From Porphyromonas canoris (GTDB lineage: Bacteria; Bacteroidota; Bacteroidia; Bacteroidales; Porphyromonadaceae), in assembly GCF_000769115.1 (NCBI RefSeq), contig NZ_JQZV01000001.1, positions 62,001 to 126,000 on the forward strand: a stretch of 64,000 nt of DNA, in the 5' to 3' direction. Shown here in pieces: positions 17,161 through 26,157 of this stretch. The notes below the pieces were generated by a model. That model saw only the letters and a list, made by a program, of their open reading frames with translations, had not been told where the DNA came from and searched no databases. The position numbers and the translations under genes are program-made. How positions within the stretch are numbered: position 1 is the first letter of the stretch; each line of letters opens with the position of its first letter.

Positions 17161-18351
17161 CTAATCTTCCTCCTCTATCCGCTCGCCCTCTTCATAGATA
17201 TACTCCTCGAAAGATCCGTCTTTATTGTAAATACGGGATATGCCGTGACGCACACCATTTCTGAACTCAACCTCTTCCGAGAGCGTACCATCCTCTTCGT
17301 ACCAACGTGCTGTGCCGTTCCTTTCACCATTATTGTAATAGCAGCTGTACTCTATCTGTCCGTGAGGCTGAGTACCAGACGGATCTTGATAGTAATAGAT
17401 CAACTCTCCCTCCAACAGCCCGTTGAGATAGTATCCATCCATTTCCAGCTGTCCGTCCAGATAGAATCGTCTCACTTTTCCATGCCGCTCTCCATCTTTG
17501 AAGCTGCCTTCAAAAACCGGCACAAAACCCTCATCGGTATTGCAGTATATCCGAATATTGCCATTCAACATTCCGTTTACCACAGCCCCTTTGTAGTGTC
17601 TCGGAAAGAACATACCACTCTCGACGACAGGCACCATATCCATCTCTCCGGAGAAAGGGTCATTGCTTCCTATCCGGCGTATCAGACCGACAGAATCTTT
17701 GTACAGCTTATACGCTTTGGACCTTTTGGGTACACCTTTTTCGGAATAGCTCCGAACATCATCCGGCTCGCCATTCTCTCTGTAATAGTGCCACTTCCCT
17801 ACTTCTATATGATCCCAATAGGTCCCTTTATCCACCGGTATTTTGTCCCCCTCTGCCCACAGCTGCCCATTGGGATGATAGTAACGACACATTCCATCCA
17901 CCGTACCTTCTCTGTACGTTTCCACAGCTTCCAAAGAGCCGTCCGGTCTATACTGCTTTATCTTTCCGATTCTTTCGCCATAAAGCCCTCTCTTCCTGCC
18001 CTCTTCTTTCAGGATACCGCTCTCATAATACTCCACATAAGGGGTACCCCGACTCTTTATAACCTCTCGAACAGTACCGACAAGCCAATAAATCAGAAGA
18101 ATAATAAGCGGCGCGATGAAAGCGGGGACATAGCTGTCCAACCAGCGTTTGGAAAGCAGCAGACTCACGACAAACAGAACAAGAGAGAAGAGTATCGACA
18201 AGGATATTTGCAGAAAACCGCGCAACATACCCGCACTTGCGGTATCTGCACCCTGATCACGAGCCAACGAAGCTAAGAGATAAGCCAGTCCTCCTGCGAG
18301 TACGGGATAGAGAATGGCGGTAACGAGAGTGAATATCAACTTGGATTTCAT
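17161..18351 (-). CDS. membrane protein with MORN/YwqK repeats
   Basis: 396 residues from the ATG at 18351 (MKSKLIFTLVTAILYPVLAG); an upstream in-frame ATG at 18399 would only add residues without typical sequence. Three hydrophobic helices lie in the first 110 residues, then many short beta repeats of the MORN_2/YwqK type such as NGQLWAEGDK, DGERHGKVRRFYLDGQLEMD and NGERNGTARWYEEDG. YwqK repeats appear in antitoxin-like immunity proteins and in many Bacteroidota envelope proteins of unknown role. No toxin gene is next to it, so an antitoxin role is unsupported. It lies upstream of the receptor operon, about 230 bases away. Confidence 0.75.
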   Translation of the reverse strand: MKSKLIFTLVTAILYPVLAGGLAYLLASLARDQGADTASAGMLRGFLQISLSILFSLVLFVVSLLLSKRWLDSYVPAFIAPLIILLIYWLVGTVREVIKSRGTPYVEYYESGILKEEGRKRGLYGERIGKIKQYRPDGSLEAVETYREGTVDGMCRYYHPNGQLWAEGDKIPVDKGTYWDHIEVGKWHYYRENGEPDDVRSYSEKGVPKRSKAYKLYKDSVGLIRRIGSNDPFSGEMDMVPVVESGMFFPRHYKGAVVNGMLNGNIRIYCNTDEGFVPVFEGSFKDGERHGKVRRFYLDGQLEMDGYYLNGLLEGELIYYYQDPSGTQPHGQIEYSCYYNNGERNGTARWYEEDGTLSEEVEFRNGVRHGISRIYNKDGSFEEYIYEEGERIEEED

Positions 18352-18514
18352 GGGAAACAGTCTTGTAATGGTGGTGTGTATAAAGGCATCGGAAAGCACT
18401 TTTCCACTCTCTGCCCTAACATGGTGGCAAGATAAGAAAAAAAGGTAAAAGCAGGAGACTGTTTTTGGAAACAGAGTGGAGAAAAAATCCTCCCGTTTTA
18501 TGCCGGCGGAAGAA

Positions 18515-19085
18515 AGTGATTTTTTATATATTCCATACCGAGAAATGCCCGCTTTTTTCTTGCTCTCTATTTTGATCGGAGGGGTCGTTTTCAGAGCACG
18601 ACCGAACTGTTAAATCAGAGCCATTTTATTAACACGATTTTCGATACCTGTTAAGCAAAAACAGTAAACGAGCATATTGTTTCGGCTTAACGTGTTTAAT
18701 TTTTCAACGAACACGTTTACCGATTTCATTAAACACGTTTACCGGATTCGATTAACGTGTTTAGCCAGAATAACTAAAGTTCTAACAATCAACCGACTAC
18801 GTATTTTCGCCCTAAAATACCCCTGAAAAGGCAAATTTCTCTATTAGGAAACGTTTACAGAGAAGGGCGTTAAAATTTATACTAATTAACACGAAAAAGC
18901 CCCATCAAACGGACTGAGAAAAAATTTTTTCCAAATTCGCAATTTTTCTTACTCAGCTGATATATAGCGTTTTGGACGAATAAAGAAATTTTCCTAATCT
19001 TAAATCGGTTCGGAGAAGAGGATTTCGGAATCGTTTTCAGGCTATCCGTTTTTATATAAAAGTTCCCACGGAAAAGGCTTTTTAT
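18515..19085 (+). repeat. dispersed non-coding element, copy A
   Basis: Copy A of a three-copy element. The conserved core 18577-18944 runs from CGGAGGGGTC to CCAAATTCGC and equals the core of copy C in length (368 bases). 18665-18719 is identical to 61235-61289 over 55 bases, and 18722-18765 is again identical to C. The centre carries TAAACG / ACACGTTTA motifs spaced about 22-23 bases apart, in both orientations. A left box TTTTTTATATATTCC (18521 onward) and a right box CCGTTTTTATATAAAAG (19046 onward) flank it as imperfect direct repeats. The stretch 18945-19045 is unlike the other copies. No credible reading frame. It fills most of the 770-base gap between the YwqK gene and sufS. Confidence 0.85.
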
Positions 19086-19104
19086 TTACCCCCAAAAGAG
19101 CAAA

Positions 19105-19144
19105 AGAAAAGAGATTGTCCGGAGTATATTTCGGACAATCTCTT
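19105..19144 (-). terminator. terminator after sufS
   Basis: AAGAGATTGTCCG (19109-19121) pairs with CGGACAATCTCTT (19132-19144), and the minus strand continues TTTTCTTTTG. A 13-bp perfect stem 26 bases after the sufS stop: a textbook intrinsic terminator for the GHL10-ispG-sufS transcript. Confidence 0.9.
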
Positions 19145-19170
19145 CCACTATTTAATCCTTATTTTCTTGC

Positions 19171-20397
19171 TTACCTCAGCATATCTACCGCACGCTTAAG
19201 AGCATGGACAAAAACATCTATCTCCTCTTTTGTGTTGTAGAATGAGAAGCTGGCTCGCATCGTTCCCTCTATGCCGAGATGGTGCATCAGAGGCTGTGCG
19301 CAATGGTGTCCGGTGCGGATGGCAATGCCTTGTCTGTCGAGAAGAGTACCTACATCAAACGGGTGAAGATCCCCTATAAGAAACGAGAGTACCGCCTCTT
19401 TTTGAGGAGCTGTACCTATGAGACGAACATCGGAAATCTCGCTTGTGAGTTGTGCCGTTGCATAGTCCAACAGCTCTTTTTCGTATGCTGCTATCTCCGC
19501 AAAACCTATCTCCTCGACATACCTGACCGCTTCACTGAGAGCAACGCTGGAGATAAAGTCGGGCGTTCCGGCTTCATACTTGAAAGGGAGATCGTTATAA
19601 GTGGTGCCGTGATCCAGGGAAACGGTGCGGATCATCTCGCCTCCTCCCTGATACGGAGGCATACTCTCCAATAAATCCGACCTGCCCCAAAGGATGCCGA
19701 TACCGGTAGGAGCGTAAATCTTATGTCCGCTAAAGGCATAGAAGTCTGCACCTAAATCCTGTACATTAACTGCAGTATGCGCCACGGCTTGTGCGCCATC
19801 CACAACGAGAATAGCACCTGTGGCATGAACCATTTCCGCTATTCGGGAGATGGGGTTAATAGTACCCAGCACATTGGAAGCATGGCAAAGAGAGACCACT
19901 TTGGTGCGTTCGCCGAGAAGAGAAGCAAGGTGTTCCAAATCGAGTAAACCCTCCGGCGTAACGTTCACAGCCTTGACAACCGCTCCCGTTTTCTCCGCTG
20001 CCATCTGCCATGGAACGATATTGGAGTGATGCTCCATACGGGAAACGAGGATCTCATCACCCGGTTTACAAAACTTCTCGCAGTAGCAAGAGGCGACAAG
20101 ATTGATACCTTCGGTCGTTCCGCGAGTAAAGAGCACTTCATCTTTTGAAGGTGCTGAGAGAAACGAAGCTATATGGGTACGAGCCGCCTCGTGCGCTTCT
20201 GTGGCATCCTGACTCAAGCGATGCACCCCCCGATGAATGTTGGCGTTCCGGTGGGTATAAGAGTCCGTCAGAGCATCCAACACGCTCTTCGGTTTGTGTG
20301 TAGTGGCTGCATTGTCGAGATAGACAAGCGGCTTGTTGTAAATGGTTGTGTTAAGAGCAGGAAAGTCTGCTCTTATCTTTTCTATGTTCAGTTTCAT
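19171..20397 (-). CDS. sufS: SufS-family cysteine desulfurase
   Basis: PLP enzyme that takes sulfur from cysteine for Fe-S cluster assembly. 408 residues from the ATG at 20397 (MKLNIEKIRADFPALNT); the frame stays open further upstream, but those codons overlap the end of ispG. Seen: LDNAATTHKP, GTTEGINLVA, the PLP lysine in SGHKIYAPTGIGILWG, and the catalytic cysteine in RTGHHCAQPLMHHLG, the group II (SufS/CsdA) form. No sufB, C, D or E genes lie nearby. It follows ispG, a 4Fe-4S enzyme, by 19 bases, so its placement may link cluster supply with isoprenoid synthesis. Confidence 0.95.
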   Translation of the reverse strand: MKLNIEKIRADFPALNTTIYNKPLVYLDNAATTHKPKSVLDALTDSYTHRNANIHRGVHRLSQDATEAHEAARTHIASFLSAPSKDEVLFTRGTTEGINLVASCYCEKFCKPGDEILVSRMEHHSNIVPWQMAAEKTGAVVKAVNVTPEGLLDLEHLASLLGERTKVVSLCHASNVLGTINPISRIAEMVHATGAILVVDGAQAVAHTAVNVQDLGADFYAFSGHKIYAPTGIGILWGRSDLLESMPPYQGGGEMIRTVSLDHGTTYNDLPFKYEAGTPDFISSVALSEAVRYVEEIGFAEIAAYEKELLDYATAQLTSEISDVRLIGTAPQKEAVLSFLIGDLHPFDVGTLLDRQGIAIRTGHHCAQPLMHHLGIEGTMRASFSFYNTKEEIDVFVHALKRAVDMLR

Positions 20398-20416
20398 GGT
20401 CTGTTGTTTCATCTGT

Positions 20417-22159
20417 TTAGTCGGGATCTTTCCAGTCTCCACAATCTTTAATGAGCTGTACAAGTCTTTCCACAGCCTCGTCTTGAGGGATACCTTTAGC
20501 CACACAGTTTTTCTCCTTATAGAGGTCTATCTTTCCGGGACCGGCTCCAACGTAGCCGTAATCGGCATCCGCCATCTCTCCGGGACCGTTCACTATACAG
20601 CCCATCACTCCTATCTTCAGTCCTTTAAGGTGTTCGGTGGCAGCTTTTACACGCGCAACGGTGGACTGCAATGCAAACAGCGTCCGTCCGCATCCCGGAC
20701 AGGAGATGTACTCGGTCTTTGTAATGCGTCGACGACTGGCTTGGAGAAGGGAGAAAGAGAGGTGTGTATGGTCTTCTCCGGCTATATCCATCATCAAGCC
20801 GGCACCATTACGGGAGAGCAACCAACCGCCAAGATAGAAGCCTGCTTCCGTATAGAGTCTGCCCCTATCCTGCTTAGGCATCACAAGACGAGCAACGAGA
20901 GGGGTGTTCGGAGCCAGTTCTTTCAGACGCGACTCTGCTGCTTTGAGCGCTCTGACGGCTGTCGGAGGATAGAAAGAAACGAGAAGTATATCCTTTGAAG
21001 AGAGTCGGGAGAGGGCTTCATCCGGCATATTCAAGAGTTCGTCCCAGTTCATCGCCCGGTATCCATCCTTATGGTTCAGGATTTTATCCTGCCAATCGGA
21101 CGGCACATCTGCCATGTCTCCTTCGGTTAAAATATAGTCGGGCTGCTCCGAAGCCGAAAGCGTCAAAAGAGAAGGGTGCCAACTGCTCACGACAACAGGG
21201 TGTACCTTGCCTTGCAACAACGCTATGCGAGGGGAACTCATTGCATCCTCTCCATAGATATATATGGGTGTGCTATCCTCTTTCATCGCTTTGGCGCAAG
21301 CGACAAGCGTTTCCGCCACGGGGATTTCCTCTTCCGGCTCTTCGCTCAAAGATACCCGGATCGTATCGCCAATACCATCGGCAAGAAGAGAGCCTATACC
21401 TACGGCACTCTTTACCCTGCCATCTTCTCCGTCTCCGGCCTCTGTAACGCCAAGATGTAACGGGTAGTGCATATCTTCCGCATCCATTCTTTTTACCAGG
21501 AGACGCACTGTGGTGGTCATTTCTGCCGTATTGGACGACTTGATGGAGATAACCACGTCATGAAACGACTTCTTTCGACAGACACGAAGATACTCCATAC
21601 AGCTCTCTACCATCCCTGCCGGTGTGTTTCCGAAACGGGTCATGATACGATCCGAAAGTGATCCGTGATTGACTCCCAAGCGGATAGCCGTTCCGTTGGC
21701 AATGCAGATGTCGAGGAATTTACCGAATACCTCTTCTATCTTAGCCAACTCTTGCGCATACTCTTCCTCGCTGTACTCGACGGAGATAAACTTTCGGGCA
21801 GGATCGACAAAGTTTCCGGGATTGATCCGAACCTTCTGAACCCTGGTGGCAGCAGCATAAGCGGCAGCCGGATTAAAGTGTATATCCGCCACCAAAGGCA
21901 GATCGTAGCCACTCTCATGCAGTCCGTCACGGATGGCTTTCAGATTATTGGCTTCGCGTACACCTTGTGCCGTAAAACGGACAAGCTGTCCGCCGGCATC
22001 CGCTATACGTCCGGCTTGTGCGACAGATGCCTCCGTGTCCATGGTGTCTACGCTTGCCATGGATTGGACAACGATATCGGCATCGCCGCCTATAGTAATA
22101 TCTCCCACTCTTACGGGAGATGAGACTCTTCTTTGATAGGTCAGTAATGTTTTACTCAT
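20417..22159 (-). CDS. ispG: 4-hydroxy-3-methylbut-2-enyl-diphosphate synthase
   Basis: Penultimate enzyme of the MEP isoprenoid pathway, reducing MEcPP to HMBPP with a 4Fe-4S cluster. 580 residues: the long, three-domain form with a central insertion typical of Bacteroidota, Chlamydiae and plants. N-terminal barrel starts RVGDITIGGDADIVVQSM; the C-terminal cluster domain has CPGCGRTL and GCIVNGPGEMADADYGYVG, which supply the three cysteine ligands and the conserved Glu. It sits between the GHL10 gene (20 bases) and sufS. Confidence 0.97.
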   Translation of the reverse strand: MSKTLLTYQRRVSSPVRVGDITIGGDADIVVQSMASVDTMDTEASVAQAGRIADAGGQLVRFTAQGVREANNLKAIRDGLHESGYDLPLVADIHFNPAAAYAAATRVQKVRINPGNFVDPARKFISVEYSEEEYAQELAKIEEVFGKFLDICIANGTAIRLGVNHGSLSDRIMTRFGNTPAGMVESCMEYLRVCRKKSFHDVVISIKSSNTAEMTTTVRLLVKRMDAEDMHYPLHLGVTEAGDGEDGRVKSAVGIGSLLADGIGDTIRVSLSEEPEEEIPVAETLVACAKAMKEDSTPIYIYGEDAMSSPRIALLQGKVHPVVVSSWHPSLLTLSASEQPDYILTEGDMADVPSDWQDKILNHKDGYRAMNWDELLNMPDEALSRLSSKDILLVSFYPPTAVRALKAAESRLKELAPNTPLVARLVMPKQDRGRLYTEAGFYLGGWLLSRNGAGLMMDIAGEDHTHLSFSLLQASRRRITKTEYISCPGCGRTLFALQSTVARVKAATEHLKGLKIGVMGCIVNGPGEMADADYGYVGAGPGKIDLYKEKNCVAKGIPQDEAVERLVQLIKDCGDWKDPD

Positions 22160-22179
22160 AGTTTTGAATAAGATCGGGG

Positions 22180-23703
22180 TTAGAGTTTAACCTTAATCTT
22201 CACCCCTTTACCCTCAATGTGCATACGGGATACCGGAGTAACCACATAGGTAAACTTCTCTTTGCCATCCCTGTATGGCAGAATGTAGTAAGGGCTTCGG
22301 CAGACTGCCACAATATGTGCAGGATCGGAAGTATTGATTTTCTCCTTTCCGGCAAAGGCATAAACCACATAATAGTGAGGTGCAGAAGGAAGTCCCTCAC
22401 AGCTTTCGTCCGGAAGCCAGGTAAGGGTATAGCCTTGCTCTGTCCAGAGTGCTTTGATGCCTCGTATCTGTTTCGGAGCATCACCGGCAATGTGTGTGTA
22501 AGGCGGAATAAGTGCATAGTGGCTGTAATACTCCCTCTTGAGCAGATCCTGAACCCCTCCGGTATTCCAGAGTACCTCGTTGGCGGGCCACATTACATTG
22601 CCTTGCGCCACCTCCGCAGCCATCGAGAGCTTCGGGTGTAGCTGTTGCGTGTTCATGGTACGCTTTATATCTTGTCCCACGTAATAGTGAGCATGCTTGA
22701 TGTTCTTGCCCCACCAGTAAACCAGTTCAGTATAGTCAGCCGCCGAATGACCCATTTCCCAGTATATTTGCGGAACGATATAGTCCACCCAGCCTTCATG
22801 ATCCCAGAGCAGAATATCCGCATAAAGGTCATCATAGTTTTGCAGTCCGTTGGTTTCGCTACCCATCTTTGCCGTGCGCTTGTTTCGGAATATCCCGAAA
22901 GGACTGATACCGAACCTCACCCACGGTTTCCGTGTCCGAATGGTGGTGCTGATCTCTTTAATGAGCTTGTTGACATTATCCCTCCGCCAGTCTGCGATGT
23001 TCTCGAAACCTCTTGGGTCTGCTTGAAAAAAAGCTTCATCCCTTAAAGGAAGACCGGGCTTAGGGTATGGATAGAAATAGTCATCCATATGAATGGCATC
23101 CACATCGTATTCGGAGACAATGTCATCCACCACCGAACAGATGTGCCGACGGCACTGCTCAAGAGCAGGATTGTACAAAAGCTGATTGTCATACCTCACA
23201 AACCACTCCGGATTACGGGAATAGGGATGTTCCGGAGCAAGAGGAATAGATGCATTGGCTGCGGCACGATAAGGATTGATCCACGCATGAAACTCCATCC
23301 CTCTCTTATGACACTCTGCGATAAGAAAGCGCATCGGATCCCATAGAGGCGAAGGCGCAACACCCTGAGTGCCGGTAAGGAAACGGCTCCAAGGCTCCAG
23401 ACGGCTCCGATACCACGCATCGCTCTCCGGACGAACCTGAAAGAAGACGGCATTGAAACGAAGCTCTTGCAGCTTATCCAGCTTTCGCAAGAAGTCTTGC
23501 TGCATCTCCTCCACGCTCATGCGTGCATACTCCCCTTGGTGAACGGTCTGAATCCATGCCGCACGCATCTCTCGCTTGGGAGAGTGATAGGTTTTCTTGT
23601 AATGCAGCTGCTCTTTCCGCTCCAACGCTTTCTTATGACTGACACACCCGGAAAGGATTATGGAGAAGAGAAAAACAGAGCTGAGGATTGCTCTGACTCC
23701 CAT
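22180..23703 (-). CDS. GHL10-type glycoside hydrolase-like lipoprotein
   Basis: 507 residues from the ATG at 23703, giving MGVRAILSSVFLFSIILSGC, a lipoprotein signal with lipid Cys at residue 20. Upstream ATGs in frame give no signal peptide, and the outermost one overlaps the -7 box at 23752. The body is the DUF187/GHL10 fold: RAAWIQTVHQGEYA, FNAVFFQVRPESDAWY, EFHAWINPYRA, DAIHMDDYFYPYP and VDYIVPQIYWEMG, with the Asp-Asp and Gln/Glu pattern of a TIM-barrel hydrolase. Related proteins are predicted peptidoglycan or glycan hydrolases in the outer membrane. First gene of the transcript with ispG and sufS. Confidence 0.9.
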   Translation of the reverse strand: MGVRAILSSVFLFSIILSGCVSHKKALERKEQLHYKKTYHSPKREMRAAWIQTVHQGEYARMSVEEMQQDFLRKLDKLQELRFNAVFFQVRPESDAWYRSRLEPWSRFLTGTQGVAPSPLWDPMRFLIAECHKRGMEFHAWINPYRAAANASIPLAPEHPYSRNPEWFVRYDNQLLYNPALEQCRRHICSVVDDIVSEYDVDAIHMDDYFYPYPKPGLPLRDEAFFQADPRGFENIADWRRDNVNKLIKEISTTIRTRKPWVRFGISPFGIFRNKRTAKMGSETNGLQNYDDLYADILLWDHEGWVDYIVPQIYWEMGHSAADYTELVYWWGKNIKHAHYYVGQDIKRTMNTQQLHPKLSMAAEVAQGNVMWPANEVLWNTGGVQDLLKREYYSHYALIPPYTHIAGDAPKQIRGIKALWTEQGYTLTWLPDESCEGLPSAPHYYVVYAFAGKEKINTSDPAHIVAVCRSPYYILPYRDGKEKFTYVVTPVSRMHIEGKGVKIKVKL

Positions 23704-23751
23704 TCTGTTATACTCTGTTCTATATCTCATTGTCTTACGTAATGTTATATA

Positions 23752-23759
23752 CAAAAGTA
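23752..23759 (-). promoter_or_regulatory. -7 box of the GHL10-ispG-sufS operon
   Basis: The minus strand reads TACTTTTG at 23759-23752, matching TAnnTTTG, about 50 bases before the chosen start at 23703 and right after the bioD stop. The -33 element is weak (no clear TTG). Confidence 0.5.
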
Positions 23760-23775
23760 GTTATAATATACCGTT

Positions 23776-24471
23776 TCACAGAACGATGCTCTCCATCTCC
23801 AGAAGTATGGTATCAGGATAGTGACGGGAAAGGTATTGCGAGAGCCATCTGAGTGTCTCTTCCGTGATCTCGCAATCTGTTGCGATGTGTCTGTTATAGA
23901 CCAACAACGGCACGGCTATCCCTCTTTGTCTCAAAGCATCGAGGCTGAGAAGCGTATGGTTGATACTGCCCAACTTGGCAGTGGAAACCAGTATCACAGG
24001 GATCTTCTGCTCTTCGATGTAGTCTATTGTAAGGCGATCTTCTGTGAGAGGAACCATGAGTCCGCCTGCTCCTTCAAGGAGAAGACAGTCGCAAAGAGCA
24101 GTCAGCTTCGCCGTCGCATCCGATATAAGAGCGGTATCTATCGGAGGTTTTCTGTCCCTCGAAGCAGCCATGTGCGGAGAGCAAGGGTAGCTGAACAGAA
24201 GCGGACAGGTACTCCCATTCCGGTCTTCATCCAGCAAGGGACGCCCCTCTATACGGCGATGGGTAACAATATCCTCTGCCACCGGAGCGGTTACACCGGT
24301 CTGCACCATTTTCTGAGTAAGGCTCCTGACACCCTCCGATAGCAGCTGCTTGGAAAGCAAACCGGTTGCCACACTTTTCCCGGCGTCTGTGTCTATGCCG
24401 GAAACGAAGTAAACGCTCTCTGTCAGGAGATCCGAAAGCCGGTCTGTGCTGTTACACTTAAAATATTTCAT
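23776..24471 (-). CDS. bioD: dethiobiotin synthetase
   Basis: Closes the ureido ring of dethiobiotin from DAPA, CO2 and ATP. 231 residues. P-loop GIDTDAGKS (about 25-33) in place of the common GTDTGVGKT, the QTGVTAP substrate segment, LLEGAGGLMVPLTEDRLTID with the catalytic Glu, and VSTAKLGSINHTLLSLDAL. Last of the bioG-bioC-bioD group, nine bases after bioC. Confidence 0.95.
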   Translation of the reverse strand: MKYFKCNSTDRLSDLLTESVYFVSGIDTDAGKSVATGLLSKQLLSEGVRSLTQKMVQTGVTAPVAEDIVTHRRIEGRPLLDEDRNGSTCPLLFSYPCSPHMAASRDRKPPIDTALISDATAKLTALCDCLLLEGAGGLMVPLTEDRLTIDYIEEQKIPVILVSTAKLGSINHTLLSLDALRQRGIAVPLLVYNRHIATDCEITEETLRWLSQYLSRHYPDTILLEMESIVL

Positions 24472-24480
24472 CTGGTCGCA

Positions 24481-25245
24481 TTATATTTTTTCGGCTCTAC
24501 CCCATATCGCATCATAGGTAAGAGGCAGCCTGAAGTTGTTTGTCTCATTGGCAAAAGCCTTTCTGTACGCCTCCTCCATCTCTCGCATCTTTCCCGGAGT
24601 AAGGTTCTCCTCCTGCCGGATGCCGTTTACCCCTGTCTGCTTGAGGTGTTTCAAGAGCAGAAGAAAAGAGTCGAAGTAGAGGGTGGTCTGCTCCCGACGG
24701 ATGGAGATATGCCTAAACCCTGCCCGCTCCATGGCTTCCTGCAAAACAGAAACGGTATCGTAAGAGAGTGTAGCCGGGGGAAAGATGGTTTTAAGCTCGT
24801 GCATCTGTTCCGGTCCGAAGGTCGAAAAGAGCAGCACACCGCCTCTCTTGAGCGCATCGTACGCTTTGGAGAAGAAGCCCAACGGCTTGTGCCACCACTG
24901 GATACACGATGACGATGCCACCATTGCAAGATCGTTGCGCCAGTTTAGAAGCTCCGCATCGCCGGGGATAAACTCGCTGTACACCTCCAGACTCTCTTCC
25001 ACTTCCGGGCAGAGGTCGTTGAGCAGAAGCGGATGCAGAGGATAACGCTCCGCCAATACCCGGCTCAAAAATCCCGTACCGCATCCCACCTCGAAGATAG
25101 CCCCGTCCGGAAGAGAGGCAGGAAGCAGTTCGGCAATGTGCCGGACAATCTGCTGCTGCACGGAAGCCTCTTTATCGTAGGTGTGCAGAGCATTGGTAAA
25201 CCGCCTCTGCACAAGTTGTTTGTCTATGTTGCTGCTGCTATTCAT
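24481..25245 (-). CDS. bioC: malonyl-ACP O-methyltransferase
   Basis: Methylates malonyl-ACP so that fatty acid synthesis can build the pimeloyl chain of biotin. 254 residues from the ATG at 25245 (MNSSSNIDKQLVQRRFTNAL); the longer open frame overlaps bioG. The class I SAM motif GAIFEVGCGTGFLSRVLAER follows a BioC-type N-terminus (RRFTNALHTYDKEASVQQ). The ATG overlaps the bioG stop as ATGA (25245-25242), a translational coupling arrangement that also fixes the start. Confidence 0.94.
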   Translation of the reverse strand: MNSSSNIDKQLVQRRFTNALHTYDKEASVQQQIVRHIAELLPASLPDGAIFEVGCGTGFLSRVLAERYPLHPLLLNDLCPEVEESLEVYSEFIPGDAELLNWRNDLAMVASSSCIQWWHKPLGFFSKAYDALKRGGVLLFSTFGPEQMHELKTIFPPATLSYDTVSVLQEAMERAGFRHISIRREQTTLYFDSFLLLLKHLKQTGVNGIRQEENLTPGKMREMEEAYRKAFANETNNFRLPLTYDAIWGRAEKI

Positions 25246-25952
25246 CGGTCTGTATCCGCCAAGGGATAAATAAGTTCGCTCCAACTCCGGAAAGAGAGGA
25301 AAGGATAGTGCCCCACTCCCTCGATAATCTTGGCATCCACACCTACATGGCTCCAATATCTGACCTGATTGGGGGTGGGAACGATAAGATCTTTCTCGGC
25401 AATCCAAGCCCGATGGAACGGAGAGGGAGCTTTATCGGGAGCGTATCGAGAAGCTATGCCGGCAAGACGAGAGGATTGATGCTCGAAAACAGAGGTAAGC
25501 TCCTCTCTGAGATCTTCCGTAGAGCGAGAAGCAAAGCTGTTGTAAAGAGCCGTGAGAGAACGCCCTCCGCACATTCGTCTATTGAATCGTTCTCTGTTCA
25601 TTTCGTCCAAGTTGGTCAGCGTGGCACGGAATATCTCATCCGGGATGCCCCATTCGTCGTGCATCGGATAAGGCGTACCGCACACGGCTATCAGCCTTGC
25701 TCTGTCGGGCAGATGCTCTCGCAGGACGGAGATAGCCCATACCCCCATGCTCCAGCCTACTACGGCAATCTCTTCGTACCGCTCCAACGGAGGCAGCTCT
25801 TCGGGTGAGACCTCCCGATAGTCGTAAAATGCAAAATAATCCGTCCCGTCCGGCAGGGAAAGATGCCCGACTGATTCAGGCGTAGAGCCCCATCCCCCGA
25901 AGTAGAGAAGGGATTTGCCGGAGTGAGGAGTCGTGATTTGCTTTATCTTCAT
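25242..25952 (-). CDS. bioG: pimeloyl-ACP methyl ester esterase, BioG type
   Basis: Hydrolyses the methyl ester of pimeloyl-ACP methyl ester and so ends chain elongation; BioG (DUF452) replaces BioH in many Bacteroidota. 236 residues with LLYFGGWGSTPESV near residue 16, YDYREV near 44, the nucleophile elbow VGWSMGVWA (Ser 68), and a late His in EGVGHYPFLSF. It overlaps bioC by four bases. Unlike its neighbours it is separated from bioF by a 272-base gap that holds a hairpin and repeat array 2. Confidence 0.92.
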   Translation of the reverse strand: MKIKQITTPHSGKSLLYFGGWGSTPESVGHLSLPDGTDYFAFYDYREVSPEELPPLERYEEIAVVGWSMGVWAISVLREHLPDRARLIAVCGTPYPMHDEWGIPDEIFRATLTNLDEMNRERFNRRMCGGRSLTALYNSFASRSTEDLREELTSVFEHQSSRLAGIASRYAPDKAPSPFHRAWIAEKDLIVPTPNQVRYWSHVGVDAKIIEGVGHYPFLSFRSWSELIYPLADTDR

Positions 25953-25997
25953 CTCTGTGATCTCTTGTTTCTATTCCTTTTATAAATTTCTTTGAAC

Positions 25998-26021
25998 CCG
26001 TTCGGAAAAAGTGCCGAACGG
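25998..26021 (-). other. hairpin upstream of bioG
   Basis: CCGTTCGG (25998-26005) pairs with CCGAACGG (26014-26021), an 8-bp perfect GC-rich stem 46 bases before the bioG start. No T-run follows on the minus strand. It may mark an RNA processing point between bioBAF and bioGCD. Confidence 0.45.
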
Positions 26022-26070
26022 CTCTGTTTTCTTCTCTAAACAGATTAAAAACTTGAAGTCGAACTTTGAA

Positions 26071-26157
26071 GAGTGGAAATCAAGCTTTGGTTGGCTCTTT
26101 TCAAAGCGTGATTTCCACCAACCAGTGCTTGGTTTACAACTCTGTTCGGCTTCATCG
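26071..26157. repeat. degenerate 21-22 bp tandem array 2
   Basis: Units at 26071-26092, 26093-26114, 26115-26135 and 26136-26157, lengths 22, 22, 21 and 22. They share (A/T)TCAAG/AAG(C)nTnGnTT and a CCAC start with array 1; the last unit contains CTGTTCGG as at the end of array 1. The array interrupts the biotin operon between bioF and bioG. Nothing codes here. Confidence 0.65.

Noticed and set aside
17161-18351. Toxin-antitoxin antitoxin (YwqK)
   Set aside because: The repeats are of that type but there is no neighbouring toxin gene, and three membrane helices argue for an envelope protein.
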